The notes beneath the pieces were generated by a model, which was not told where the DNA came from, made no database searches, and saw only the letters and a list, made by a program, of their open reading frames with translations. The position numbers were made by a program, and so were the translations under genes. A stretch of 64,000 nt of DNA from Hymenolepis diminuta (Eukaryota; Platyhelminthes; Cestoda; Cyclophyllidea; Hymenolepididae). Below are positions 37,501 to 49,449 of this stretch, piece after piece (position 1 is the first letter of the stretch; each line of letters starts with the position of its first letter). The stretch lies in contig CAADRB010000001.1 in NCBI GenBank assembly GCA_900708905.1, positions 2,583,831-2,647,830 on the forward strand. The letters are read 5' to 3'.

Positions 37501-40500
37501 ATTCATCCTTCTGCACAACAATAGCTATTAGTCTCAATCCTAAATTGGCGACTTCGGTTCTCGTCATTCCAACACTCTACACAGCAAGAGAATTAAATAT
37601 GCCCTAAAATTAGATGCTACAGTTAGTATCATTTTTATTTCCTTACCTTTTGCATCTCTGGTCCTTTTATTACATTGGTGTTGAAGAAGTTTTATTTTAG
37701 TTATTTCATTTTTAGTCGAATTCCTTGTAGCATTTTCTCAAGTGCCTTGTCCATTTTTATATGAAATATTCTGGCGTCATTTTTATGGTTACTTCAATTC
37801 TTGGTTGCTCGTTGCCTTATGTATCACGTGTTTGTCTTTATTCAATTGCGCCATTCTGTTTTTATCTATACTTTGTTCACATTCCTGCGTGCCTCAGTAA
37901 TTACTTAGCACCCCAACGACTTAATTCCCTTTACACATATACAGATTTGTTAAATCTATTTGGAGCGTAGTAGATTCATACGCGCGGTTCCATTCATGAG
38001 TTCTTGGTCATTATTCTACAATTGAACTCCTTGGTACTATAAGATCTCATGGTATATATTTTCATACGTTGCTAGAACACTCTAAACGTTACCTTTAGAG
38101 TGTTGCGTAAATTGTTTGAATTAGGAGGTTGATATGGTTATAACAAGTGGGGAGCACACATTATTTATAGAAATTGGTATCAATGGCTTTTCCTTATCAC
38201 ACAATAAGTCATGCTAGGATGAGAGGAGTCTTATAAGACAAAGGTTGTAGTTACAGTGTTTGAGCTTTGTCTCGGGATGAGCAATTCCCGCAGGTTGTCC
38301 CTAAATCACCCATCATCCTCATTGGTATGCGGGCACACATCGCTCCTGACAGTTTGACAGTTATTTGGGACAAAAACTATAATCATTCCGGCGGTGTTTT
38401 GATGCCCCAACATCAATAACAAACCTTTTTTCCTATACAATGCCTTCGTTTGATTAATAAAACCTCTTGGGTTAATTTCAGTCCTGTCTTAATCGTCTCC
38501 CTCTTGCTTGGTTCAACTGTAGACTACCGATATCTAGTGATCAGATATATCGTAGGAGAATAGTTAGATTTCCTAGCAGTACTCCAGCCTAACAGAATCA
38601 TACTTTTTAAAAGTGCGGGACTGAACCGTTACAAAACATGGGCTGAGCTTTAATTGCAGAGTTACAATTATAAATGGGAGAATTCATGGTCAGTAAATAG
38701 TTGCTTATATCACACCTTGACTACGTGATTACACTTTTGAACGTCATTGCGAAATTTCCACTACCGCACAAATGTTTAAATTGTATGTCAAGTTGTTTAA
38801 TGGCAAGATGGGATCCTAAGGGTTTGACACGTCAAGTCATCAGTTTGACTGAAATGAATTCACCCATTTGTGGACATAACTGAATATTTATATGCTTAAT
38901 TTGCTTACTCATCTTTGTCATATCGACTTGAACTATGTGGCTTCAGTTCTAGGCAGCTCTGAACTGATTTGTCGGCACCTATTACCACCCTAAACATAAT
39001 TTTTGTACATTTCAGAAGACGACTGTAGAAATTTCTGTTCCCTCGAGTCCGACTTTTTCCCTTCCACCTGAAGAAGCGATTGGCGTTGCAGTTCAGATGA
39101 TTGAGGCAGTAGCTCATTTGGAGCGCTATCACATCGCTCATCGTGATATCAAACCATCCAATTTTCTCATCAAAAGTCGCGGCCCTTCTAGTAGGTCCAA
39201 TCTGCTCAACGGTAAGACGGTGCTAACTTTAATTTATGTGCTTATTAGTCGTAGTAGAAGCTTAAATGTGTTACAACCTAAGCACGCGGAAACATGGGTG
39301 ACGTTTTACGGGATAGGTGAGAGCATGTTTCTAGTTGTATGGACAAGGAGTTGAGTTCTTGAAACGCTCACGTATTTTCTGAAATCAAAATATTCATTGG
39401 TATGTTTCCATTGTAAATTTATCATCAGACGTCGTATGCTGATCATTTGAGATCTCCTGTTTGACGAACTTTAGCATTTTGAGCACACTTTATCGCATTC
39501 AGTCCATGTGATTAATAAAATAATCAGTTAATGTTTATGTTAAATGTTCGATTTGGATATAAACGTACAAGATATTCAATGCTTAGAGAGAACGAAAAAA
39601 TATGTGAAATCTCCTCTTGAAAAGTAAACATTTCACTGCAACTCATCATCCTTTCCGCCTCCGGTATACGAAGAGTGCATTTCAAAATGACTACGGGACA
39701 ATTTAATATGTTCTCATGAACGGAGATTTGAAATTTCTTACAGTTTCATTATCAAATATTTCACAAATTTTTCCATTTTTCTTGATGCCAACAGAAAGCT
39801 CACGTCTCAAATTGCTGAAGATGAAAAATAAATTTGTGGTTGGACCGACTCCACCTCTATTACTCCAGAGCATTTAAGTTGGTATTTTGAGCATATCTCA
39901 TTTGTCACTTCAGGAATCTGCTTAAGTCTCTTGCATGCGCTAAGTAGTTGATATCCTTTTCTCCGAGTTATATTTGCGATTAACAGAAAGCTTGTTTGTT
40001 TTGTTTTTCGGCTTTTTTTGAATCACACGGGGACTGAATGTGTAATCTTGTGACTTCACGATTGGAGGTAGCGCTACAGTATTGGTAAGTTTTTAGGCAA
40101 TTCGTCTTGAAATTATACCTGATGGATATTAAAAGCGATGTTTGAGTGCCACACTTTTGCCTACTTAACGTACTGTAAGTGATTTTGAGGTCTTTTAGGC
40201 ATCACTTATCGGCAACATTAAAATAGTAATCTAAATGCTTGCATTTGCTTTCAAAAAGTCCCTTCGCTCTATCAGCTCTACCAGACGAAAATCAGTCTAA
40301 AGTAGCACTAAATCCAGTCATCAAAGGTACTTTAAGAGCCTGACCTTGATTCCTAACCGAAATGTTATTTTCCTAAAGACACTAACAAGATATAGCAGTC
40401 TTTCCCAAAATCAGGTGACCACGATTGTGTTGGACGAACGTAGAGGAATAAGAGAAGAAGAGAGGAGGGAGTGGGAATAGGTAGGAGAACAAGCGTCGAT

Positions 40501-43500
40501 GTACTAATTATTTGTTAAGCTGCGTTTACTTTCATATCAAGTAAATTCTTACGTTTTCTGCAGGTGAATTAGCCAAATTGGCGAATACACGTCTTCAAGT
40601 TGCCTTGACTGACTTTGGCTGTGCAATCCGAACTGATACTGCTCTTGCAGATGGAAATATCCTTTCACACACTGGCAACACTTCGCTCTGGGCTCCTGAA
40701 GTGGCCGAGTACTTTGCAAAGCAAAACCAGCGGGGTAATAATTGTGATACCACCGCTGTGTACAAACGCTCGGATCTGTGGGCCACTGCCACCATTGTCT
40801 ATCAATTGTTTGGTGAAAGAAATCCTTTTCTCTCAGGAGTAAATATTCAAGATATAATTTAATTTGAGATAGCTCAAGTAAATTTGCGATACTGACTAGA
40901 TTGAAGTCGAAATATTATTTTCTGGTGATTAATAAAGACAGTACACATTACACGATTCGGAGAAGCGGAGGCACAGCTTAGCTGTAGGAAATAGTTTGGT
41001 GAAAGGTTACGGATATTTGATCCATGGGACTCGGGATTTTCGATTCTTCGCTTCTCAACTCAGAAGAATATATGGCGCTGTTTTTTAAAAGATATTTTGA
41101 AGAGACTCTTTGGACCTGATGTCAAAATCGAGTATGACATTCTGATGCGTAGTGTTTCAACCGCCCTTGTCTTTTATAAAACCTGAATATCTTCATTTAT
41201 CTCTGATCTCGCTATTGTTGATCACGAAACGGTGATCCCGTCGATAGTAAAAGAACAGTGTTTTCTTTTCTGCGAATATTCGTATACAGTTGGCAGCTTC
41301 GCACTTCACCGTTTTCGCTAGAATTTTTTGAGGCGGGATTGACGTTGTTGACCATTTTAGTTATGACGGTCCAATCAAACCGAAGACTTCCGTATCATCC
41401 CGATTGATTTGTCTTAGCTAAGACTTTTGTGTAGGCTTTTTATTGTTTTTCCTTGGAATCTGATGACTCAAAAGAAGCTTTTGAGTAAGATGACTTTTCA
41501 AAACAGCTCGAAAAGCGAAGTCTTCTTCATTGTATCTTGGTCGCAAAAGAGGTAGAAGAGAAAAGATAGTTTTGACCATTTTTGTCTTGTATCCACTTCA
41601 TTGTTTTGTAATACTCCCCAGGCAATTAAGTTGGTTAGTCGTTTCTAGTATAACAAGGTGGTTTTACGATTTCAGTGAAGAAGTTTCAGAAAATTAAGCA
41701 TATGCTTCTAAACAAAGTTATATTCGACCTACTACGGTGTTTTCGTTTGTCCGTCCTTTCACTAAAAGAAGATTTTGGGAAAAAAATGAAAGTGTCTTTT
41801 TGAAGAAAGTCAATTTCTAGAACTATTCATTTACGCTTTATCAACTACAGAAGCAAAATAGCTTTAAAAAGCCCGTGTATCCTTTGAAACTAATGTTGAT
41901 AGCCTTCCTTCAGTATTCTCTTATTTGTTAATATTTATTGCTAGCAGTATCTCTCGCTGTGTATTTATGTTTTAAATATTAAATATGATTTTTTTTCGCC
42001 CTTTTTGTCGCTTGAATTATCAATTTAATCAGTAGTCATCGATCCACGTCTTATTAACTCTTTTGCGGCGCTATTTTTATCGTTACGGTTGACTTTTTAC
42101 CTTACTATTATTAGAGCCTAAGTAGTGTGGCAGTAATGACTTCTTCCCAGATGTCTGGACCGTTTGATATGTTACATTACTACTCCACGTTTCAGAAGCT
42201 GGCATCCAAAGACTACACGGAATCTCAACTGCCAGAGGTTCCTGCAAAAGCACCCACCGTATTGAGCTGGTTGCTAGGAGTATGCCTACGCCGTGATCCC
42301 TCTTTTCGACCTTCTGCTCGTCAAGTCGCTGATATACTCCACACCTGGTGTCTTCTCCAGCTTCTCAAACGTATTTTACCCGGTGATCAGTACAAAGATG
42401 TCGTCCCTCGTATTCCCGTAAGTAGCTCCGCATTTCTAATATTTTTGTTCAAGTAGAGTCTTATTTGAAAAGTGCTTACCTAAGTGAATAATTTAATATT
42501 ATGACCAAATAACCTGACCCTGAGTTAACACGGTTTACGATGGTATATCATTTCCGCAGTGTTAAAAATGTAACCTTATGAATATCCTGTAAGAACATTT
42601 TGCCTTCCCAACCATAGGAAGAAAACGAATAAAATTGACAAGATCGATTCTTCTTGATTTAAAACAGTCAATAGACACTGATCATCGCAAACAAGCATTT
42701 GCTGCAATCCAGAGGGTGAATTATGAAATTTGAATTTCGAAACGAGTTTGCCATATAGTAAATATTGTACAACTCGAACCCAAAAATCACTTGAAGTAGG
42801 ACCTTTTAATACCTTGACGTTGCTCTCAGAATCCCTCTTATCCGCCTCTCCTTATCACATACTGAACTTTCTATTAACGAATTTAATGTGCTTCCCACAA
42901 TTAAATATGAAGTTTTGTTTACTGGGAATAATAATAATCAAGACTAAATATAAATGAATTAAGTCGTAAGTATATGAACTATTCTAGTTCAGGTGTTCGC
43001 CAATGCCCCAATGTGTAAGCATTTAATGAAATGCGATAGTACTAGTGCCTGTTCGTTCTGTCGCGATACGGTGGGAATTATTGTGCTGTCGAAGTCTTTA
43101 AGGCATGTTAGTCTGTTTCCGGCTTCGATTTGATACATATAGGTGAGCCAGAGGGTTCTTTTACGCTAGGGTAAGCCAAACTAGAGTGGGGTCATCCAAT
43201 GAAGTTAATATAATGAACAAAGTACGGTGTAGAATTAGCAGGTATTGACGGGATATTTGCCGATTAACGAAATCAATTTGAAAGATTAATTGTTATTATA
43301 GTGAGTTTTCGATTATCATCCTCGTGTGTATTTTTCTCCCATTTAAGACCTTATGGAACTATTTATTTTCGTACAGTGTTTTGTTTATTTTCGAATGCCG
43401 TTTTTTTGTTGCCCATGACTACCTGTATAAAGGTCTATAGAAGGATGAAATGTGGAAAGATAAGTCAAGTAAAATTAAAGGGTACAAAGGCGAGAAGAAG

Positions 43501-46500
43501 CAAACCATTTTGTTCCAATGGTCTCTGCTCTCTCCCCAAGCAGCATGTCCACTGTTCTACCATTTTGATAGGATTGGTCTGCTTCATTAGGTGCTGACTG
43601 GTGAGGTTGCTAACTTGGCTTAATTTCAATTCCTCGGTAACAGTTTGTTTGTTGGATTACCTAAGATAAACATTATAAACCGAACTATTGAATTCTGAGA
43701 TATTGGGGCTAGTTATTGATTTCTGAGTGGTTCAGTTGATCATCAGTATATGTGGTTGTCGATGCTAAGCAATTCTGAGTACATGAATCCTTCCTCCTTA
43801 ATTTGAATGAAAATACCTCCTTAATGAAAATACCATAAGCGATTCTTCCAGAATTAGAGTTGGATTCCAATCTAGGGTTTATATGTAGAGAGCATATAAG
43901 TATTTTGCCGGTCTGTCTTTTAAGATACCAACGGATCAAAATTCGTTATCATTTATCTAGCCATTGCTAATAATTACCATAGAAAGGAATAGTAGAACGA
44001 GGACTTGTAAACTGGAGTGTTCATCTTTCCGAAGTATGCGTATTAAAATTGCTGTTGTCAAATAAATCTCTTCTGATTTTTTTATCAGCTGTCGAGACGA
44101 AGCATTTTCCATTTTGAGATAATTCTTTATCTCATAAATATATATTCTGGAATTTCAGCCTCCCCCCCTTTCAACGATGCTGACTCTTAAAATCTCCCAA
44201 TTGCAAATCGGTTTGCCACACAAAGTTTTCGTTTTATTCGAATGAAGTTCGGTCAAGTAGTCAAGTTTATCGTTGAGGCCATAACATTCAAATGATGATC
44301 CCTTTGTGCTAAGGTGAAAACCGAAACAGAGGGCTCAATCTCCATGTGTAATATCATTGGAATGGGACCCCTACTCAATCTGCACATGAGTCCGTTGGCC
44401 TCTCCTGGGTTGGTTATTTCTGTTTTGAGATTTTTATTTTTTTCTGTAGATCATGTCTTCGTCAGTGTTGTAAAATTTAATGTGACTCTAAAATTTTTGA
44501 AAGGAGCTTTCGAGGACTATGGATATGCTGGAGAAGTGTGGAACCCCCAGCACAATTGGACGTTGATCCCAATTCATTGATAAATAAAATAGTTCAGATA
44601 TTGGGGGAAAATTTCTTGGAGAACTCATGTTTTGTTTAATATCAAGAATGAAGTCAGTAAAATCAATGAACATCGTCAAATATGATATCTCGTTAATCTC
44701 TAATGATCGTTGAATTCTTTTAATACAGTCTTAAGGAGCTTCTCTTTCTTTCGTTAAATAATAGTAGAGTCAGGTCAACAGAGGTCAATCATTAAGCATT
44801 AATTTTAAATCCTTTTTCCCATATTGGTAGATTATTTTTCATTCCAAGTTGCAAATGATTTTCCAGTGAATGGGTTTGACTTCACATTATTAATTGTATA
44901 TATTTTATTATCCACCAATTAAAGTTCACTAAAATAAGTATTATTCAAGAACCGATAAGGCTCAGAAATATAGGGAACCCATGTATTTGAATAGCAAATA
45001 TCATATTCTTCATTATTACTGAATTAATACGTTTTTTTCTGTTAAATTAGCAAATATGTTTCGTTTAATAACTCTGAATTCCCTAATCAAAAGAAATGGC
45101 AAAAATTATCAGTGATTAAAACACTGTAACTTTATTGTAGTATATTCCATTTAAGTTTTCCCATAATATGAGGGCAACTTAAATAGGACTTCAGTAAAGT
45201 TAGATACGGAATCAAAAGGAGATTGAAAATAAACCGGGGCCATTAAAGGACTTTTATTTCATTTGATTTTTAAATTCGAGTTGTGCGATGTTTACTTAGT
45301 GGCAATGGCAGTTAACTGCTTCACGCTCCAAAATTCGAGTTTCATGATTCTTGCCTTGGATTGCAGCGAATGCTTGTTCATGATATCCGGTACTTTTTGA
45401 TCTACTTCAGTTTTTTTCTTTCGTAGACAGAAAGTAGAATGATCTTACATGATATTAAGCAACTTACATTAACTTAAAATGTGATATTTTTTACATCACT
45501 ATTCTTATTTAATGAAGTATATAATGTCGTTAATTTGGAGCTACAGTTTGTGTAATAAATTTTTTCATTCAAAATTAGAGATTGCATGAAAATCTTCTAT
45601 TTGTAATTATTAATTAATAAACCAATCGCAACACTTCTCTGAATCACAAATAATCCAGGAAGTCAATTGCATAAAGTCAGAATTTTCCAAAGAATAGATG
45701 AGTAGGCTTAAGCATCCACCTCTCATAATATTTGAAGCATTAACAGAAAAAAAGCAGAAAATTCTCCATGTCCGAAGTGAGTTCGGAAAAATTCTGCGAA
45801 TAGTGTTCGTCTCTTGTCCACTATGTTTGCTCGATTACCGCTCTTCCATGCTCATTCCTGGGAGTGAAGGCTTTTCTCACTGCTTCAATATCATAAACCA
45901 CAGCTACATTCAAGCAGGAAAGGAAAGGACCATGGATCTTCTTCACTTTGGATTTGACCTACATCACTGAGCAGTGTAATCTATATAAGTAGCTACGTAC
46001 CTGTGGCAATATAATCTTATTCATCAAGTAATGATGTGTTTATAATCATCAGAATTCAATACACTAATCGCGACTAAATTATGTCACGCCTTCTTGACTG
46101 AACTCTAGTATTTTCTGCCGTTCAGTTAGAGTCGTCGCCAATCACGTTCGTCTGCTTTGGCTGTAATACGATACTAATAAATCGAGGTGACATGATCAAC
46201 CGCAAAATTAAATCAACCGGTCAACATTTTTTGAATATTATTTAAATTGTAAGAACTAATTAGCCAGAACCAGATCGTAGAAACTAAGACTATAGCTCGC
46301 AGCTAACACCGATTCAAAAAGTAGAACGCAATGAGTTGTACAACCCAAAGTGTATTGAATAAATCATTATGAGGATTCAAGAGAGCGAGAGGTGAGAGGA
46401 AGGGCAAGGACGCATATGAGTGTACAAGTGTAGTCGAACTTTTAAATGAAATGGGATAGTTAGAAAAAAGCTAAGTCGATGAATTCATTTAGACATGACA

Positions 46501-47161
46501 GATAGGGATTTGAGTTATAAGAACATAAAGGTTAAACCTCAACGTCTTTTCATAAAAATTGTGACTAGAGGATAATTCTCGTAAAGGGAGAAAGTCTTCG
46601 AATTTGGACATCTGGTCATTACGCAGCAGTTATGCTTTATACGAAAATATGGACAACTTTGCATCTCCAAATTAATGTTAACCCCTTGATGCTCTGACAT
46701 CAACGATAACTTTTTGCCTCCCTCCATTTCTTACCCTATTGGACTGTTTCTTTTATTCATTTCCCATAACTAAGATTTGTAAACGCTTTTTTGTTATGGT
46801 CATAATAATAACTCAATTTTTATTTCTTTAGTTGCCGGCGGAATTGCTGGCAGATAAGTTCATCAATTCGGCTAAATCTAATAAGGATATCAAGGAGGTT
46901 TGGATTGAAATAGAGATGCAAGCAATGAGATTCGCCCGCCGTTTACGTCGGCAAAGTCGATGGCCTCAACATAATGATGATTCCTTGCGAGATTCGCTAG
47001 TCAGATTGCTAGAACTCCTCTGGGCTACTGACTTTTTGTTGGGTCCAGCTAAAGCTGGTCTGGGAATTCGCTCCCTTTTCTATCAACGTATCGGGTTGGA
47101 ACAATTTGCTTACTGCCTAGCGTTCGTTCAACTCGCTGAGAACCGTCCGCTTATTTATTAA
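34587..47161 (+). CDS. PINK1: PINK1 mitochondrial Ser/Thr kinase, nine exons
   Basis: Orthologue of PTEN-induced kinase 1, which marks damaged mitochondria by phosphorylating ubiquitin and Parkin. Exons: 34587-34658, 34691-34905, 34947-35119, 35191-35491, 36434-36533, 39016-39211, 40564-40838, 42151-42417 and 46832-47161; all phases agree and give 642 residues (human 581). Residues 1-90 are basic and nearly free of acids, like a mitochondrial presequence. Loop GKYISKGAHGAVW is at 128-140, Lys165 in VVKV, HPNIVPILR and LVMPR follow, HRD Asp331 and Asn336, DFG Asp369, then the family-specific NPFLSG and RRDPSFRPSA. The C-terminal extension (534-642) is helical-looking, as in PINK1. Intron 1 is only 32 nt. 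Intron 4 has a GC donor. Introns 4-8 (0.9-4.4 kb) hold transposon relics. An AATAAA lies at 47290. The first exon is inferred from splice sites and composition; a clear membrane segment was not seen. Confidence 0.9.
37075..37466 (+). mobile_element. LTR relic of the same retrotransposon family (plus strand, PINK1 intron 5)
   Basis: Matches the minus-strand copy at 46248-46566 over most of its length, for example CCCTATCTGTCATGTCTA, GCGTCCTTGC, TCAATACACTTTGG and CTTTTTGAA. It ends TTCAACA, followed after two bases by TGGTGACA (37469) and TGGTGACC (37485), again a doubled tRNA-Trp-type primer site. The 5' limit is approximate. No internal coding region was recognised downstream. The open frames at 37168-37490 are by-products of this LTR. 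Confidence 0.6.
38231..38640 (+). mobile_element. Merlin/ISXO2-like transposase relic, copy 2 (in PINK1 intron 5)
   Basis: Diverged copy of 5955-6340 in the same orientation. The frame from 38264 (ALSRD, FPQ, SPIILI, HIAPDSLTV) is open for 51 codons to TAA at 38417. It lies within the 2.5-kb fifth intron of PINK1, downstream of an LTR relic, so that intron grew by insertion. Confidence 0.45.
44314..44580 (+). other. Unexplained open frame in PINK1 intron 8
   Basis: 88 codons, in part protein-like (GAFEDYGYAGEVWNPQHNW). It ends in TGA and is followed four bases later by AATAAA (44584-44589). A strong acceptor (TTTTTTTCTGTAG) lies inside at 44450. It may be a nested transcript or debris of an inserted element; no family is recognised. 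Confidence 0.22.
45212..45482 (+). repeat. Diverged dispersed repeat, copy 2 (in PINK1 intron 8)
   Basis: Partner of 8803-9000. It carries about 60 extra bases around 45370-45430 that are absent from copy 1. It lies inside the largest PINK1 intron. Confidence 0.5.
45698..45970 (+). other. Unexplained 90-codon frame in PINK1 intron 8
   Basis: An ATG-initiated frame with mixed composition (EKKQKILHVRSEFGKILRI, then a Cys-containing segment), adjacent to the dispersed repeat at 45212. It has no recognisable domain. It may be a transposon fragment. Confidence 0.22.
46248..46566 (-). mobile_element. LTR relic, minus strand (PINK1 intron 8)
   Basis: Reverse-oriented copy of the 37075 LTR, ending TTCTTACA at 46248 on the minus strand. 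No TGGTGACC primer site follows, so it may be a solo LTR. It is diverged from the other copies, which implies an old insertion. Confidence 0.55.
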
Positions 47162-47289
47162 TCCCACCTATTTTGAGATTTTAACCTTGCCATCTATTCG
47201 TAAATTATTGTATCTTACGATATTTAATAGAGTAAACTTGTCTATATTTCACTAAGATTGTGTCTTGGTCTTTTTTTTATCGTAAAGGA

Positions 47290-47295
47290 AATAAA
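47290..47295 (+). terminator. Poly(A) signal AATAAA of PINK1
   Basis: A canonical AATAAA hexamer lies about 130 bases after the PINK1 stop codon, the first one downstream, in T-rich DNA suited to 3'-end formation. Confidence 0.6.
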
Positions 47296-49197
47296 ACTTA
47301 TTAAATTCTGAACTCATCTTCTGCATCTGTTATTATTTGTTTAAGTGTCCTTATTGGTCGTAATATAGAGTTGATGAAAAGGGCGACTTTTCAGCTAAAT
47401 TCATGGCAATTCCATTAAGATGATGAGTTAGAACTGTGAATGTTTATTCTCATGAACTCGTTTACCCCTACTCCTTACTTGTATTTATAACCATTAACTG
47501 TTAGTATAATTAGATCAAGGCAGGAATTTTGAATTACATTAAAAATCCGTACGCACTAAGTGAAATTTTTATGCATTTATTATGGTTTGTAGAGGCGAGC
47601 GTTTTAAACCCCAAATTAAATAAAAATTGGTGTAAATCAAAACTTCTAAATGTGAATGAGTGTTCGAGATTCTACCATGAACAAGGATGCACGACATTCA
47701 ATAAATCACTAGATTAGTATCACAAAACTTTTTCTGAGAAATTAGTTTACTAAGTGCACAAATTTGTTTTAGTTTATCTGTTTACTGACATTACTCATTG
47801 CTTAAAATAAAAGACAAAAGGTTTCCAGAAGGTTGTAATTCGTTTTCTTTCAATCATCAATTAATATGAACGAATCAATTTCATTTCAGAAGATCATTTC
47901 AATAGTTCCATTGAGGAAGAGTCCATAATATTTTCATACCACTAAATTCCTCTTTCACTACTTTAATTTCCTCACAGGCTCTATTTTTTTAAACAAATTT
48001 TTTTCCTTTAACCAATTAGCTATTAAGAAAATGAAATAAATAGTTTAGCATCAATAACTGGGGGATTGTACCTTGATTGAAGTGGGATTCTCAGAGTGCG
48101 TTTTCAGTTAATGGCAGGAGAGATTTTCAATTTGAAGATTTGGCATCAAAAGGCTAGTCGATGATTTCAAATTTTATTAATCTAAACATTTTTGCGACAA
48201 GGTGGCTTGCAATCTGAAATATGTCTTGATTAATATCTGTTACTGTTCGACGTTTTTCTGAAAGTGCAATAATTATTGAACTGATTGAAAAATTCGAATT
48301 TAAAAGAATTTCAAATTGAGAACAGTTCTAGAGCAAAATCTGCGAATGGACGTGGATGAAATTGACGTGAAATAAGGACTGAATTTAAGTAAGCTCTCAA
48401 AGTTGTTTCAATAGAGTCTCTAGGATCAATCTTGTCACCCCTGGAAAGACAGTAAGTAGCTTTACATTGAATAATCACCAAGAGGAACACGAATTTATTT
48501 AATTAAATCCCATTTACTCGAATCTAATTAATAAGTAAAATTAAGTAAATAGATTATTTAGAGGAGATTGAGGAATTTAATATTTGTATTTTGAATATAT
48601 TTACAGTATTAATTAATTATTTATTTCATTATGGATCCAGTTGAGCATTAAGTGAAATGAGCATTGACGAAAACCAAGAAACAGCAATAACCAACGATTA
48701 AAATTTTCATTGGCTTTATCATCTTTCCATTTGTAAATGCAGAAAGCTTACATGCTTTACTTTCAAAATTATTAATTAAATATTCGGTAACAAAGGGATA
48801 GGAGTTTACAGGATAAAGCACAAAAGCATTTAAAACAAAAATATTTTACATGCACTTTGAAATAATAAATTTAAAACATCTCTTTTACACTGTTGCATTT
48901 TCCATGAAATATAGTGTTATGTTTGTTTTCAATAAAATCTAGCAGAATTGAGTTAATTTTCTTACCAGATAAATATTGCTAAAATGCGCTACATGTGTTT
49001 CAGCTTAATTAAAATTGTATTATCTGATATAAATCTGTTTATCACTTTTTTAATTTAAAGAAATTAATGTAAAATAAATACTTTAGGATTAATTTTTCAT
49101 AATTGTCTCAAACTCCGTTGACCTGTTCTACCAGCACGAAATTGAATTTTAAGTAAGCGGTTAAATTAATACTATATATTAAACGTGAAGAAATTTT
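47296..49197. other. Non-coding AT-rich DNA after PINK1
   Basis: No gene, RNA or repeat was recognised. The 62-codon frame at 47529 is not protein-like. Confidence 0.55.
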
Positions 49198-49201
49198 ATG
49201 G

Positions 49202-49445
49202 TGCTATAGCCAGCAGATGTCTATCAACACAGATGTCGGTCATCACGCCGGGACACCGACAACGAGACATGACTGACGTCTAACGAAGAAATGTTTTGTA
49301 TATAAACATAATTTACTTATTAATAAATTGGAGTGGCTTGCCTACCACCTCCGAACTGATCTGGCGACATGGGTGACTTGACTTATTCCATCTATTCCTT
49401 CTATTCGACCGATGTGGCCTCGATAGATCTTTCAACGTTATTACA
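49202..49445 (+). repeat. LTR-like dispersed repeat, copy 2, with target duplication
   Basis: 244 bases starting TGCTATAGCC and ending GTTATTACA, flanked on both sides by ATGG (49198-49201 and 49446-49449). It contains TATATAAAC and AATAAA, the expected signals of an LTR. It is homologous to 1419-1721. The TG...CA ends and direct 4-bp flanks support a solo LTR. No coding region adjoins it. Confidence 0.65.
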
Positions 49446-49449
49446 ATGG

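Noticed and set aside
46539..46727. 62-codon minus-strand frame
   Set aside because: It overlaps the edge of the minus-strand LTR and shows no domain. The overlap with repeat DNA makes a gene unlikely.
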